In this document: piece by piece, positions 30,974 to 39,512 of the stretch
Position numbering within the stretch: position 1 is the first letter of the stretch
Layout: every line of letters starts with the position of its first letter
Assembly: GCA_050948905.1 (NCBI GenBank)
Contig: JBMNES010000001.1
Coordinates: forward strand, 2,356,001 to 2,420,000
Reading direction: 5' to 3'
Length of the DNA: 64,000 bases
Origin: DTKD01 sp050948905
GTDB lineage: Bacteria > Armatimonadota > UBA5829
The notes under the pieces: generated by a model
Seen by the model: the letters and a program-made list of their open reading frames with translations, nothing else
Told to the model about the DNA's origin: nothing
The model's database searches: none
Translations under genes and position numbers: made by a program

Positions 30974-31001
30974 GTATAATAAAATACCCCCAATTCGTCA
31001 A
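30973..31001 (-). promoter_or_regulatory. Promoter of the L25/Ctc gene
   Basis: Minus strand TTGACG (31001-30996) and TATACT (30978-30973) with a spacer of 17 bases. Strong match to the sigma-70 consensus. Confidence 0.82.
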
Positions 31002-31074
31002 GAGCTGTGAATAACCCGACTTTAAGCCTTTGTGCCATAAAATAGACTCGCAGGCGGAAATCTCCGGATATCCG

Positions 31075-31104
31075 TTGATTCTCGCCGGTAATTTGGGCTA
31101 CAAT
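31075..31104 (+). promoter_or_regulatory. Candidate promoter of dnaE
   Basis: TTGATT (31075-31080) and TACAAT (31099-31104), spacer 18 bases. Transcription would start near 31111, about 35 bases before the coding start. Confidence 0.55.
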
Positions 31105-31145
31105 AAAAGCGGGCTCCCCGCTTCTCAAATATACTACAGGCCAGG

Positions 31146-34100
31146 ATGGTTATGAGCGCGTCTTTTGTCCACCTACACACACACACGGAATTCAGCCTCC
31201 TGGATGGAGCTTGCAGAATTAAAGACGTGGTCAAAAAAGCCGTCGAATGCGGCATGCCCGCGCTTGCTATAACTGACCACGGCGCGATGTATGGCAACAT
31301 TACTTTCTATTCAGAAGCAAAAGCTGCCGGTATTAAGCCTATCCTCGGCTGTGAAGTCTATGTGGCTCCAGAGTCCAGAAGCCGCCGCGACCCAAGACTG
31401 GATAAAGACCAATACCACCTTGTACTGCTGGCAAAAAACGAGAACGGCTACAAAAACCTCATTAAACTCGTCAGCATCGCTTTCTCAGAAGGCTTCTATT
31501 ATAAACCACGAGTAGACAAAGAACTGCTTGCGCAATATAGCCAGGACCTCATAGCTCTCACAGCCTGCCTTGGAGGCGAGGTGCCGACTCACATCCTGCG
31601 CGACAACCTTGAGCAAGCCGAACGATCTCTTGCAGAATATATTGATATATTTGGCAAAGAAGACCTTTACCTGGAACTGCAGGAAAACGGCATGGACGAG
31701 CAGGTTAAGGTTAATGAGGAACTGATCCGAATGTCCAAGCGCACTGGTTTGAAACTGGTGGCGACAAACGATATTCACTACCTCGAAGAAAAAGACGCGG
31801 ATGCGCACGATGTCCTGCTATGCATTCAGACCAACTCCACTCTGAGCGATCCAAATCGATATAGATTCCCTTCAAAGGAGTTCTACTTTAAGACTCCTGA
31901 GCAAATGACGGAGCTTTTCGCAGAGGTGCCGGAGGCGCTTGCAAATACTCTTGAAATTGCAGAGAAATGTAATATCGACTTCGACTTTTCTCAGTCAAAA
32001 CTGCCTGATCCGGGAGTGCCCGCTGGCGTCAGTCCAGATCAGCATATGATCAACGAAGCCCGCGCCGGCCTTGAAAAGCGAATGGGCGGCAGCGTGCCTG
32101 AAGACTATCTCAAACAGTTCGACTACGAGTGCGAGATCATCAACCAGTGTGGGTTCGCGCTGTATATGCTTATCGTGCGCGATTTTACGGACTTTGCGAG
32201 AAAGACGGGCATGTATGTTGGGGTGCGTGGCTCTGCCGCCGGCAGCCTTGTGTGTTATGGGTTGGGTATCACAGATGTCGACCCCATCGAATATGGACTG
32301 GCTTTCGAACGGTTTTTGAACCCTGAGCGCATCGAGATGCCCGATGTCGATCTTGATATACAGGACGATCGCAGAGATGAGCTTATACAATATGTCTGTG
32401 AAAAATACGGCAGGGATCACGTCGGTCAGATCGCCACATTCGGCAGCTTAAAAGCTAGAGCGGCGGTCAGAGACTGCGGTCGGGTGCTGGGTGTGGATCT
32501 GTCGGAGGTGGACAGAATCTGCAAGATGATTCCAACTGTGCCGGTTGGAATCACAATAGAGCAGGCTATAGCCGAAAACCCTGAGCTGAAAGCCGCATAT
32601 GAAGAGGATCGAAAGATCACACAGTTAATCGATACAGCCCGAACCCTGGAAGGCATAAACCGAAATGTTGGGGTTCACGCGGCAGGGGTGCTGATCTCGG
32701 CCGATCCGCTGATCAATCACGTGCCAGTCCAACACAGCAATAAAGGCGAGTTCGTCGCTCAGCTTGCAAAAAAAGACATAGCCAAAGTTGGCCTGCTGAA
32801 AATGGACTTTCTAGGCTTGGCGAACCTGACGATCCTTGCAAATGCCATCAAGAACGTAAAAAAGACCACTGGCCAAGATTTAGACGTCTTCCAATTTCCG
32901 CTTGACGACCAAAAAGTTTTTGAAATGCTCAGCCGGGGGGACACCAACGGGGTTTTCCAGCTCGAAGGCGCCGGGATGCGCAGAAACGTGGTTGACCTGA
33001 AACCCAATTCGGTACGCGAGCTTGCCGCTATCGTGGCCCTTTATCGTCCTGGGCCGATGGCTTTTATTCCCAATTTCGTCCGCTCCAAGTTCGGTCAGGA
33101 GCCTATCTCCTATCTCCATCCCGCCCTTGAACCGATTCTTGAGGAAACTTACGGCGTTATATGTTATCAAGAACAGGTGCTTCGAATAGCCAGGGCAATC
33201 GGCGGGTTCACTATGGGCCAGGCTGATGTTCTTCGCAAAGCTATGTCCTCTAAAAATCGAGAGATTATGGACAAACAGCGAGAGAAGTTCCTTGAGGGCG
33301 CGAAGACCAACGGTGTTTCCGAGAGGATTGCAGCAAAAATCTACGAGCAGGTGGAGCCTTTCGCCGGTTACGCTTTCAATAAGGCACACGCCGTTTGCTA
33401 TGCTTTTGTAGCCTATCGCACGGCATATATGAAAGCAAACTATCCGGTTGAGTATTATGCAGCCCTGCTTTCGGCCAATATGGACGATAAAGATAAGCTC
33501 GCCACCTACATTGAGGATTGCCACAGGCTGGGAATTAAGCTGCTACCGCCGGAGATTAATAAGAGCGGCGTCGAGTTTGAGGTTGAGGATGGCGGGATCA
33601 GGTTCGGCTTGAGCGCCATAAAAGGATGCGGGCGAGGGATCATCGAAGGCGTAGTGGCTGCGCGCCAGACCGGCGGAGCTTTCAAGGATCTGTTCGATTT
33701 TTGCGAGAGGGTGCAGGAACACGCCCAGATCAACAAAAGCGGGCTGGAATACCTCATTAAGGTAGGCGCTTTTGAATCTGTGTGGCAGAACAGGGCGCAG
33801 TTGATGGAGATGCTGCCGGACGCTATCAGCGCAGCCGCCACCAAGATGCGCGATCAAAAGAGCGGGCAGGGCGGATTGTTTGAGGACGATGCGCTTACCG
33901 ATGGCCCGTCTGTCGACCTTGGCAAATATAAACACCTCAGCGAGTTTCATCAAGAAGAGATTCTTGCGATGGAAAAGGAGCTTACGGGGTTATATCTGTC
34001 GGGGCATCCGCTGGAGAGTTTGCGAGGATATCTGCAAAAAAACTGCACGGCCACGGCGTCCAATTATCGTGATTTAGATAACGACCAAAACTGCACTATA

Positions 34101-34613
34101 GGTGGGATAATCTCGGATATTCGCTATCGAATTACCCGCAGGGGAGACAAGATGGCGTTTGTTAGAATGGAAGATCTTACCGGCACTATCCCGGTCACGT
34201 TCTTCCCCCAGACCCTCAAAACCTGCGGAGCGCAATTAATCGAAGGCAAAATAGCCCTCATCGACGGCAAGGCCACTCACAGGGAGCGCATTATTGCGGA
34301 CGAAGAGAACGAATCTCAGGTGGAAGTGGAGATTCGAGGCGAATCGGTCACGCTTATCCGAAATGGCAACGGCAAATCAAACGGCAACGGCTCTCGCACG
34401 GTTCATATTCGCATCAATGCCTCAAACCCCGGCAAGCTGGACCTCGTGAAATCGCTTCTGGAGGCCAACCCTGGCCAGAGCCCGGTCTTTTTCTGGATGT
34501 TTGACGGATCTTCGCGCCGAAAGATGGCCTCGTCGTTCAAAGTCGAGGTCACCACCCGGTTCGTCAGCGAAGTCGAAAATCTGCTCGGCAAAGACGCCGT
34601 GCGGGTAGTTTGA
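31146..34613 (+). CDS. dnaE: DNA polymerase III alpha subunit
   Basis: Catalytic subunit of the replicative polymerase, DnaE1 type. The 1155-residue protein begins with the PHP domain (FVHLHTHTEFSLLDGA, then AITDHGAMYG). The polymerase core has GVRGSAAGSLVCYGLGITDVDP and the catalytic-site PDVDLDIQDDRRDE. The finger domain has GVFQLEGAGMR and YRPGPM. A tandem helix-hairpin-helix region and a C-terminal OB domain (IGGIISDIRYRITRRGDKMA) follow. A short Asn/Gly-rich linker (GNGKSNGNGS) precedes the last domain. ATG 31146 and ATG 31152 are both possible starts; the second has slightly better spacing from AGG. It stands alone on the plus strand. Confidence 0.98.
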   Translation: MVMSASFVHLHTHTEFSLLDGACRIKDVVKKAVECGMPALAITDHGAMYGNITFYSEAKAAGIKPILGCEVYVAPESRSRRDPRLDKDQYHLVLLAKNENGYKNLIKLVSIAFSEGFYYKPRVDKELLAQYSQDLIALTACLGGEVPTHILRDNLEQAERSLAEYIDIFGKEDLYLELQENGMDEQVKVNEELIRMSKRTGLKLVATNDIHYLEEKDADAHDVLLCIQTNSTLSDPNRYRFPSKEFYFKTPEQMTELFAEVPEALANTLEIAEKCNIDFDFSQSKLPDPGVPAGVSPDQHMINEARAGLEKRMGGSVPEDYLKQFDYECEIINQCGFALYMLIVRDFTDFARKTGMYVGVRGSAAGSLVCYGLGITDVDPIEYGLAFERFLNPERIEMPDVDLDIQDDRRDELIQYVCEKYGRDHVGQIATFGSLKARAAVRDCGRVLGVDLSEVDRICKMIPTVPVGITIEQAIAENPELKAAYEEDRKITQLIDTARTLEGINRNVGVHAAGVLISADPLINHVPVQHSNKGEFVAQLAKKDIAKVGLLKMDFLGLANLTILANAIKNVKKTTGQDLDVFQFPLDDQKVFEMLSRGDTNGVFQLEGAGMRRNVVDLKPNSVRELAAIVALYRPGPMAFIPNFVRSKFGQEPISYLHPALEPILEETYGVICYQEQVLRIARAIGGFTMGQADVLRKAMSSKNREIMDKQREKFLEGAKTNGVSERIAAKIYEQVEPFAGYAFNKAHAVCYAFVAYRTAYMKANYPVEYYAALLSANMDDKDKLATYIEDCHRLGIKLLPPEINKSGVEFEVEDGGIRFGLSAIKGCGRGIIEGVVAARQTGGAFKDLFDFCERVQEHAQINKSGLEYLIKVGAFESVWQNRAQLMEMLPDAISAAATKMRDQKSGQGGLFEDDALTDGPSVDLGKYKHLSEFHQEEILAMEKELTGLYLSGHPLESLRGYLQKNCTATASNYRDLDNDQNCTIGGIISDIRYRITRRGDKMAFVRMEDLTGTIPVTFFPQTLKTCGAQLIEGKIALIDGKATHRERIIADEENESQVEVEIRGESVTLIRNGNGKSNGNGSRTVHIRINASNPGKLDLVKSLLEANPGQSPVFFWMFDGSSRRKMASSFKVEVTTRFVSEVENLLGKDAVRVV

Positions 34614-34652
34614 CACACTAACCGGCATCAGCCTCTTCAATAGTTGAGTTTG

Positions 34653-34682
34653 TTGACCTCTCTTGAGGGGTAAAGGTATTAG
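34653..34682 (+). promoter_or_regulatory. Candidate promoter of the M50 protease gene
   Basis: TTGACC (34653-34658) and TATTAG (34677-34682), spacer 18 bases. The -10 box is weak. GGAGGTGA precedes the ATG at 34709. Confidence 0.45.
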
Positions 34683-34708
34683 ACTCAGATGGCTGTTGGA
34701 GGTGAGCG

Positions 34709-35833
34709 ATGCGTGGTGTTCGGCTCGGCAAGGTTCTCGGCTTTGAGATTAGTATAGACTGGTCGTGGCTTCTTATCTTCTTTCTGGTGGTCTACACGCT
34801 GGCTGCCGGCTATTTCCCCAGCCTGCATCGGGATTTTAACGTGCAGACCAACTGGCTGTTAGGAGTAGCTGCCGCCATTTTATTATTCGCAAGCGTTCTA
34901 GTTCATGAGCTTAGCCACAGCGTCGTAGCCCGTAGAAACGGCATTGACGTGAAGGGAATTACTCTGTTCATCTTCGGAGGGGTCTCCCAAACCGCTGAAG
35001 AGCCAAAATCCCCGGCAGAGGAGTTTTGGATGTCGATTGTCGGGCCGCTTGCCAGCATCATCCTCGCAGTGATATTCGGCGCTCTGGAGCTACTAGGCTC
35101 CCGCAGTCAATGGCCAGGTGCGGCGGTGGCTCTGGTCGGTTATCTGGCGATGATTAACTTCTTTTTGGGCCTGTTTAATCTGGTGCCGGGGTTTCCGCTT
35201 GATGGCGGCCGTGTGTTGCGGTCTATCATCTGGGGAGCTACAAACGACCTCAATAAAGCGACTCAGTGGGCTTCGTATTCAGGCCAGGGCTTTGGCTATC
35301 TGTTGATGGCGTTCGGGTTCTTCAATATTCTCGCGCTGGGCGCGACCCTTGGCGGTTTGTGGCTGATCTTCATCGGCTGGTTTTTGACCGGCGCGGCACG
35401 AAGCAGTTACGAACAGCTTGTAGTTCGCCAGGCTTTGTCTGGAGTGCCTGTAGAGCGGGTGATGACCACCGATGTGCCGGAGATACCCGGTGAAATGCCG
35501 GTGCGGCAGTTTGTGGACGAGCATCTGCTGCGCAGGGACTTCTCTTGTTATCCGGTGATGAAAAACGGCACTGTGATCGGTGTTATCGGGGCCGAGGAGG
35601 TGCGCACGATCCGGTCGGAGATGTGGGATTTTACCAGAGTCGACGAAATAGCCCACCGCATCGACGGCGCTTATGAGATAAGCGCGACCGATGACGCCTG
35701 GGATGCACTGGGTAAACTCGCATCCCCTGACGTGTGCCGTCTGATGGTAGTGGAAAACGGCGAGCTCAAAGGAACACTCGGCAGAGATGCCATTTACCGG
35801 CTGATAAACACCAAATCGAAGCTGGGGATATAG
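34709..35833 (+). CDS. Site-2-protease family (M50) metalloprotease with a CBS domain pair
   Basis: Intramembrane zinc protease. The 374-residue protein has about six transmembrane segments. The zinc motif H66-ELSH70 lies within VLVHELSHSVVARRNG, and the second active-site motif is NLVPGFPLDGGRVLRS, with the conserved Asp. The C-terminal third, from about residue 245, holds two CBS-like halves (VERVMTTDVPEIPG, and a second half around DAWDALGKLASPDVCRLMVVENG). These usually bind adenine nucleotides and control activity. This is the common M50-CBS arrangement and not the PDZ-containing RseP type. The substrate is unknown. It is convergent with the secreted hypothetical that follows. Confidence 0.93.
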   Translation: MRGVRLGKVLGFEISIDWSWLLIFFLVVYTLAAGYFPSLHRDFNVQTNWLLGVAAAILLFASVLVHELSHSVVARRNGIDVKGITLFIFGGVSQTAEEPKSPAEEFWMSIVGPLASIILAVIFGALELLGSRSQWPGAAVALVGYLAMINFFLGLFNLVPGFPLDGGRVLRSIIWGATNDLNKATQWASYSGQGFGYLLMAFGFFNILALGATLGGLWLIFIGWFLTGAARSSYEQLVVRQALSGVPVERVMTTDVPEIPGEMPVRQFVDEHLLRRDFSCYPVMKNGTVIGVIGAEEVRTIRSEMWDFTRVDEIAHRIDGAYEISATDDAWDALGKLASPDVCRLMVVENGELKGTLGRDAIYRLINTKSKLGI

Positions 35834-35838
35834 TGAGA

Positions 35839-37263
35839 TCAGTCGGCCAGGTTTCTGATCATAACTGCCCGTCTTTCGACAGTGCGGCCGGATATGATCT
35901 CGACTTGGTGCAGTCCGTTTGTGGTCATAGTTGTATCGAACTGCCAGGCCCGGTCGCCGCTGCATGTGAAGGTTGGGTTGCCGTCCAGATAATACTCCAC
36001 CAGAGCGCTCGGTTCAATTGATTTGCCAGGTTTCATCGCAACGGTTCCGCTTATCGCTCGCATATCGGACACCCTGGCAGAATACTCAGCGGCTTCTTTT
36101 GCCAGGTCCTGCCGAAGCAATTGTTCATCATATTCCGGAAAAAGTAGTCGGATCGCAGTCACTCCGTGCACTATGTTTCTTTTCTTATTGGAAAAGAGCT
36201 GGTTCAGATATGCGGACGTAAAAGCGTTATCGACCCTGCCGACAATCTCTGGCATATTCTCCCAATCGCCGTCGTCGATTCGCAGTTGTGTGCGAAACGA
36301 GTTCTCAGGGTGCGATTTGTAGCTGGTTAGATTGATATTTCCGAAGAAAAGCGGCTCCGTGCCTTCCACTTTTGGGCCCGAGATTTCGCCTGACCCGTCT
36401 GCCGGGCCGATCACCATAACCTGCGGGCTTTGTTCTCCCTGCTGAGAGGCATGAAACGCTGGCTGGATCATAAAACCGCCTCGAGTTTCGACTGATCCGC
36501 CCTCCTGAGTCAACGGCGGTCTTGCTGGCGCAATCGAGATAGTGAGCACTCCGCAGTGATTCGTGTTAATTGCTCCCATGCCAGTGAAAGTGGTCCCGTC
36601 ATATCGACCAACTCCCTTCACAGGCCTTACGACGCTGGCGATATCGTCGCTGCTACCATCTCGATAATTGACCGTCACTTTGCCCCGCGCTTTATTTTCA
36701 AATGTGATTGAAGCGATTTGCCTGTAGGGCCTTGTTACCACTATAACGTATGTGTCTCCATTAACAGGAGTATAATCATCCGGCAGGGCCTGATTCCGAT
36801 GATCGTCCTCCAGATATACAACGCTGCCGACATACGGGGAGAAGTTGCGGAAAATCGAGTGGCCGGCATAAATGTCCGTATATATGCCGGAAGACCTTGA
36901 TGTGTGTCCGCCGAATCCACTCGGTTTTTTGGCAAATTCGAGGGGTTCAATGCTGAAAAGCATCGTTTTCTGGGTCTTTCCGACTCCCAGCGAATATTGC
37001 CCGGTTTTTACGCGAATGCCGTGAGTGGCGGTGGCTGCGACTGTCCCGTGAGGCGCATAAGAAGAGGCCCAGAACCCGACGATGCGGGCATTTGCAGGAC
37101 TGATCACCCGGCCGACCGTGCTCCAACTCCGACCTTTGTCTACGCTGACTTGAATCAGCCCGCGTTCCTCATTGTGGACTCGAATGCGACACGCCTCGTC
37201 GTTGGCCGTAGCAAGCGACACGGCCAGGCTAACAAGACAGCAAATTGTAACAGCTACACGCAT
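35839..37263 (-). CDS. Secreted protein of unknown function
   Basis: Not recognised. The 474-residue product has a signal peptide (MRVAVTICCLVSLAVSLATA) and no further membrane segment. The mature part looks beta-rich throughout. It holds a conserved-looking start (ACRIRVHNEERGLIQVSVDKGRSW written here in part as IQVSVDKGRSW), a Tyr/Ser-rich middle (GHTSRSSGIYTDIYAGHS), and two late segments resembling immunoglobulin-like strands (SALVEYYLDGNPTFTC, and TNGLHQVEIISGRTV). The words VDKGRSW and LRIDDGDW resemble turns of sugar-binding beta-sandwich proteins. ATG 37263 is used; GTG 37266 directly precedes it. No ribosome site is clear. It is divergent from the next gene, which starts 66 bases away. 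Confidence 0.6.
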   Translation of the reverse strand: MRVAVTICCLVSLAVSLATANDEACRIRVHNEERGLIQVSVDKGRSWSTVGRVISPANARIVGFWASSYAPHGTVAATATHGIRVKTGQYSLGVGKTQKTMLFSIEPLEFAKKPSGFGGHTSRSSGIYTDIYAGHSIFRNFSPYVGSVVYLEDDHRNQALPDDYTPVNGDTYVIVVTRPYRQIASITFENKARGKVTVNYRDGSSDDIASVVRPVKGVGRYDGTTFTGMGAINTNHCGVLTISIAPARPPLTQEGGSVETRGGFMIQPAFHASQQGEQSPQVMVIGPADGSGEISGPKVEGTEPLFFGNINLTSYKSHPENSFRTQLRIDDGDWENMPEIVGRVDNAFTSAYLNQLFSNKKRNIVHGVTAIRLLFPEYDEQLLRQDLAKEAAEYSARVSDMRAISGTVAMKPGKSIEPSALVEYYLDGNPTFTCSGDRAWQFDTTMTTNGLHQVEIISGRTVERRAVMIRNLAD

Positions 37264-37308
37264 CACTCAATTATTATATCAAACAAACCTTCTTCCGAAG
37301 GTATCTGG

Positions 37309-37314
37309 TATAAT
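37309..37314 (+). promoter_or_regulatory. TATAAT box just upstream of the gene at 37329
   Basis: A perfect -10 hexamer 14 bases before the ATG, with no convincing -35 box and no Shine-Dalgarno. If active, it would give an mRNA with a leader of about eight bases or less. Confidence 0.4.
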
Positions 37315-37328
37315 GCTGCATCTAATCA

Positions 37329-37988
37329 ATGGTGTTGATTATGCTTGACCCGGAACAATTTCACCACTGTCTGCGTTGGTGGGAGAGCAAACGCTGCGGA
37401 TGCGTTGTCGAATGGGACGGCGACGATCCGGAGCCGCTTTTTGTCGAGTTGGTAAACGACTACGCATCCCGTGCAGATCGCATTCTTCAGATAAGCTGCT
37501 GCTCAGGCAAGCTGCTGGACGATTTTGCGGTATGCGCCACCGCGCAGAGTCTCGTCGATGCGCACGGGGAATATGACCTTATTTGCGCCTGCACAGGGCC
37601 ACTGGAGTTTGCCGATTACCCCGGCAAATTATCGGAGGGTGGAGTGCTTATCGGCATAACGTGCGCTGAGACGCACTACATCGAAACCCAGGAGATATTT
37701 GGTCGTGGGTTCGGGTGGCCGCCAGCTCGACCCATGCGATTCGCGATTCCAGAGGCAGTCACCAAGAGCGGCCTTCAGCTCATACTCTTCGCTGAATACT
37801 TCGGCACGAGCTTTTGTCCTGATACGCTGGCGCTCAGCAACTACCTGGAGGCGTCCTCAATCATACCGGATTTTGATGCGGCAAAGGACGCGGCGCTCAT
37901 CAGCGAAGTTCAACGCAAGTTGATGAGCGACCGCGGTATACGCAACACCGAGCATCTGGCGATTTATGCCGCTTCCAGGCGTATTTGA
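37329..37988 (+). CDS. Hypothetical protein, degenerate methyltransferase-like fold
   Basis: Not recognised with confidence. The 219-residue soluble product has strands and helices spaced as in class I SAM-dependent methyltransferases: RADRILQISCCSGKLLDDFAV at the place of motif I, YDLICACTGPLEF at motif IV and LSEGGVLIGITC at motif V to VI. The glycine-rich SAM loop (usually GxGxG) is replaced by SCCSGK, so SAM binding is doubtful. It is rich in cysteine (C20, C22, several in the middle). Two in-frame ATG codons, 37329 and 37341, are possible starts and neither has a ribosome site. A leaderless transcript from the TATAAT at 37309 would favour 37329. Confidence 0.55.
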   Translation: MVLIMLDPEQFHHCLRWWESKRCGCVVEWDGDDPEPLFVELVNDYASRADRILQISCCSGKLLDDFAVCATAQSLVDAHGEYDLICACTGPLEFADYPGKLSEGGVLIGITCAETHYIETQEIFGRGFGWPPARPMRFAIPEAVTKSGLQLILFAEYFGTSFCPDTLALSNYLEASSIIPDFDAAKDAALISEVQRKLMSDRGIRNTEHLAIYAASRRI

Positions 37989-38014
37989 GTGTTTCTTATT
38001 ACTCGTTCAAGGCT

Positions 38015-38224
38015 TCAGATGCTATACTCAGGCTGTCTTTCTGCTTCCTCTTCAGACGCATCCAAGACCCTGACTTCTGTGGCACAGTGGGTGCATAGAA
38101 TCTCTTCACGCAGATAATCGTCACTGGAGACCTTCACCGGCCTCCCGCAAAGCTCGCACAGCGGCCTGTCCTTAAAGCCTCTGCCTGCTTTTGTCGATGG
38201 GCTTGCTCTGTAGATACGCTCCAC
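38015..38224 (-). CDS. Small zinc-ribbon protein
   Basis: A 69-residue protein with two CxxC motifs, CELCGRPV and CTHCATEV, separated by about 20 residues. This is the layout of a zinc ribbon. The GTG at 38224 is chosen because GGAGG lies eight bases upstream; the codon at 38233 overlaps that ribosome site. The N-terminus is basic (VERIYRASPSTKAGRG) and the C-terminus acidic (ASEEEAERQPE). It could bind nucleic acid or act as a metal sensor; no function can be assigned. It lies between the methyltransferase-like gene and the amidohydrolase, with both stop-side gaps short. Confidence 0.7.
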   Translation of the reverse strand: MERIYRASPSTKAGRGFKDRPLCELCGRPVKVSSDDYLREEILCTHCATEVRVLDASEEEAERQPEYSI

Positions 38225-38307
38225 AATTAACACCTCCGACTGGGATTATCGGACAGCTATACGCAATATACCCCATCCACCCAAAATATCAACCACCCCA
38301 GCTAATG

Positions 38308-39378
38308 TTATATGACAGCCTCCAGCCTGCGGGCGGATTCCAAAGCCGCCTCCGGATCACCATCAAACGCCTCAATCTGCTCGGCCTGTCGCCTCGCCAA
38401 CTCCAGCGCGAGAGTGGAGTTTAGACTCTTGGGCTGATCTCCCACGATTCGCTGGAAATTGAGCGTATAGATATTCTCCAGACAATCCTTCGGCAGTTTC
38501 ATTCCGCGAATCACGCCGTCCTCAGGTGGCCCGAGGGTATAGTCGGCGTCTAAAGGCACACAATATTCATCATCAGTCTCCAGCCATTGCGTCACCACCC
38601 CGGCTCGAATAATCGCCTCCTGCTCCGTCGCTCCGGCCTCGATGTCGGTGCCAAATACAATCCTGTGCGAATATTTTATAAAGAAATCTCGTGCGGCGTC
38701 CGGGTCCCTGGACATGTTATAAAGCATCTCAATACCGGGTGCGAGATCCAGGCATACTCCCTCATAAGAGTCAAGAAAAGCAGCCGCCCGTGGCAAATCA
38801 GCGGATAAGAAATAGAAATGCGAGAACATCACCTTCAATTTCGGATGTCTTTTGAGAACCGCGTCGACCTCTGCATAAAAACTCTCTTTAGCAGGCCAAC
38901 TCTGGTCATATCCCCAACCTCGCCCACTTGCCCACGAAGGCGTCTTGTCCGGATACCAGAACTCCTCGGGATCTGCAACATGCCAGGTTATCGGCAGCCC
39001 GATTTCCTCGATTTTCGCAAACATCTTCTCGTAATATGCGTCGTCGACCGGAATATCGACAAGTTTGCGATGGGTCGGTTTCGACTCGATCATTTTAAGG
39101 CCATCCGCGCCAACCTCAACCAGCTCATCTGTCTGCTGCTCCAACGGGGCAGGGGTCACCTTTCCGTTGCTGAAGCTGGCCGCGTGATTCAGCGCCGGGA
39201 ATATATAGGTGCTTTTCGGAAAGGCTGTCTTGGCTGCATATAGCGCCGGGTTATCGTTGATATCGTCCCGACCGATCACCGAAACGATGCACATCGCCTG
39301 TGCGCCGATGCTTTCTCGAAGTATATTAAGGTTGTCTATATCATTTGGCCATCTCAAATGAACGTGCGAATCGATCAT
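38308..39378 (-). CDS. Amidohydrolase-2 family TIM-barrel hydrolase
   Basis: Metal-dependent hydrolase or decarboxylase of the amidohydrolase superfamily; substrate unknown. ATG 39378 gives MIDSHVHLRWPND with the H-x-H metal pair, and GAGG lies upstream (GAGGTGATTAAT). Other family motifs are GLKMIESKPTH, ITWHVADPEEFW with a metal-binding histidine, MFSHFYFLS and the Asp in VFGTDIEAG. The 356-residue length fits. The C-terminal 70 residues add a helical segment rich in Arg, Ala and Glu. It is upstream of the zinc-ribbon gene on the same strand, 83 bases away. Confidence 0.82.
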   Translation of the reverse strand: MIDSHVHLRWPNDIDNLNILRESIGAQAMCIVSVIGRDDINDNPALYAAKTAFPKSTYIFPALNHAASFSNGKVTPAPLEQQTDELVEVGADGLKMIESKPTHRKLVDIPVDDAYYEKMFAKIEEIGLPITWHVADPEEFWYPDKTPSWASGRGWGYDQSWPAKESFYAEVDAVLKRHPKLKVMFSHFYFLSADLPRAAAFLDSYEGVCLDLAPGIEMLYNMSRDPDAARDFFIKYSHRIVFGTDIEAGATEQEAIIRAGVVTQWLETDDEYCVPLDADYTLGPPEDGVIRGMKLPKDCLENIYTLNFQRIVGDQPKSLNSTLALELARRQAEQIEAFDGDPEAALESARRLEAVI

Positions 39379-39454
39379 ATTAATCACCTCATTAAGCCTG
39401 TGCGGTTAATTGCCACTAGAGGTTTCAATACCCACCCCGCGCATTCCTTTAGCA

Positions 39455-39485
39455 AAGAAAACAGCCGGGGCAAATACCCCGGCTG
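39455..39485 (-). terminator. Intrinsic terminator of the S55/propeller gene
   Basis: CAGCCGGGG (39462-39470) pairs perfectly with CCCCGGCTG (39477-39485) around a six-base loop. On the minus strand the stem is followed by TTTTCTTT. It lies 28 bases after the stop codon at 39513. Confidence 0.92.
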
Positions 39486-39512
39486 TGCTGAGTATAATCG
39501 TCGATTCGAACT

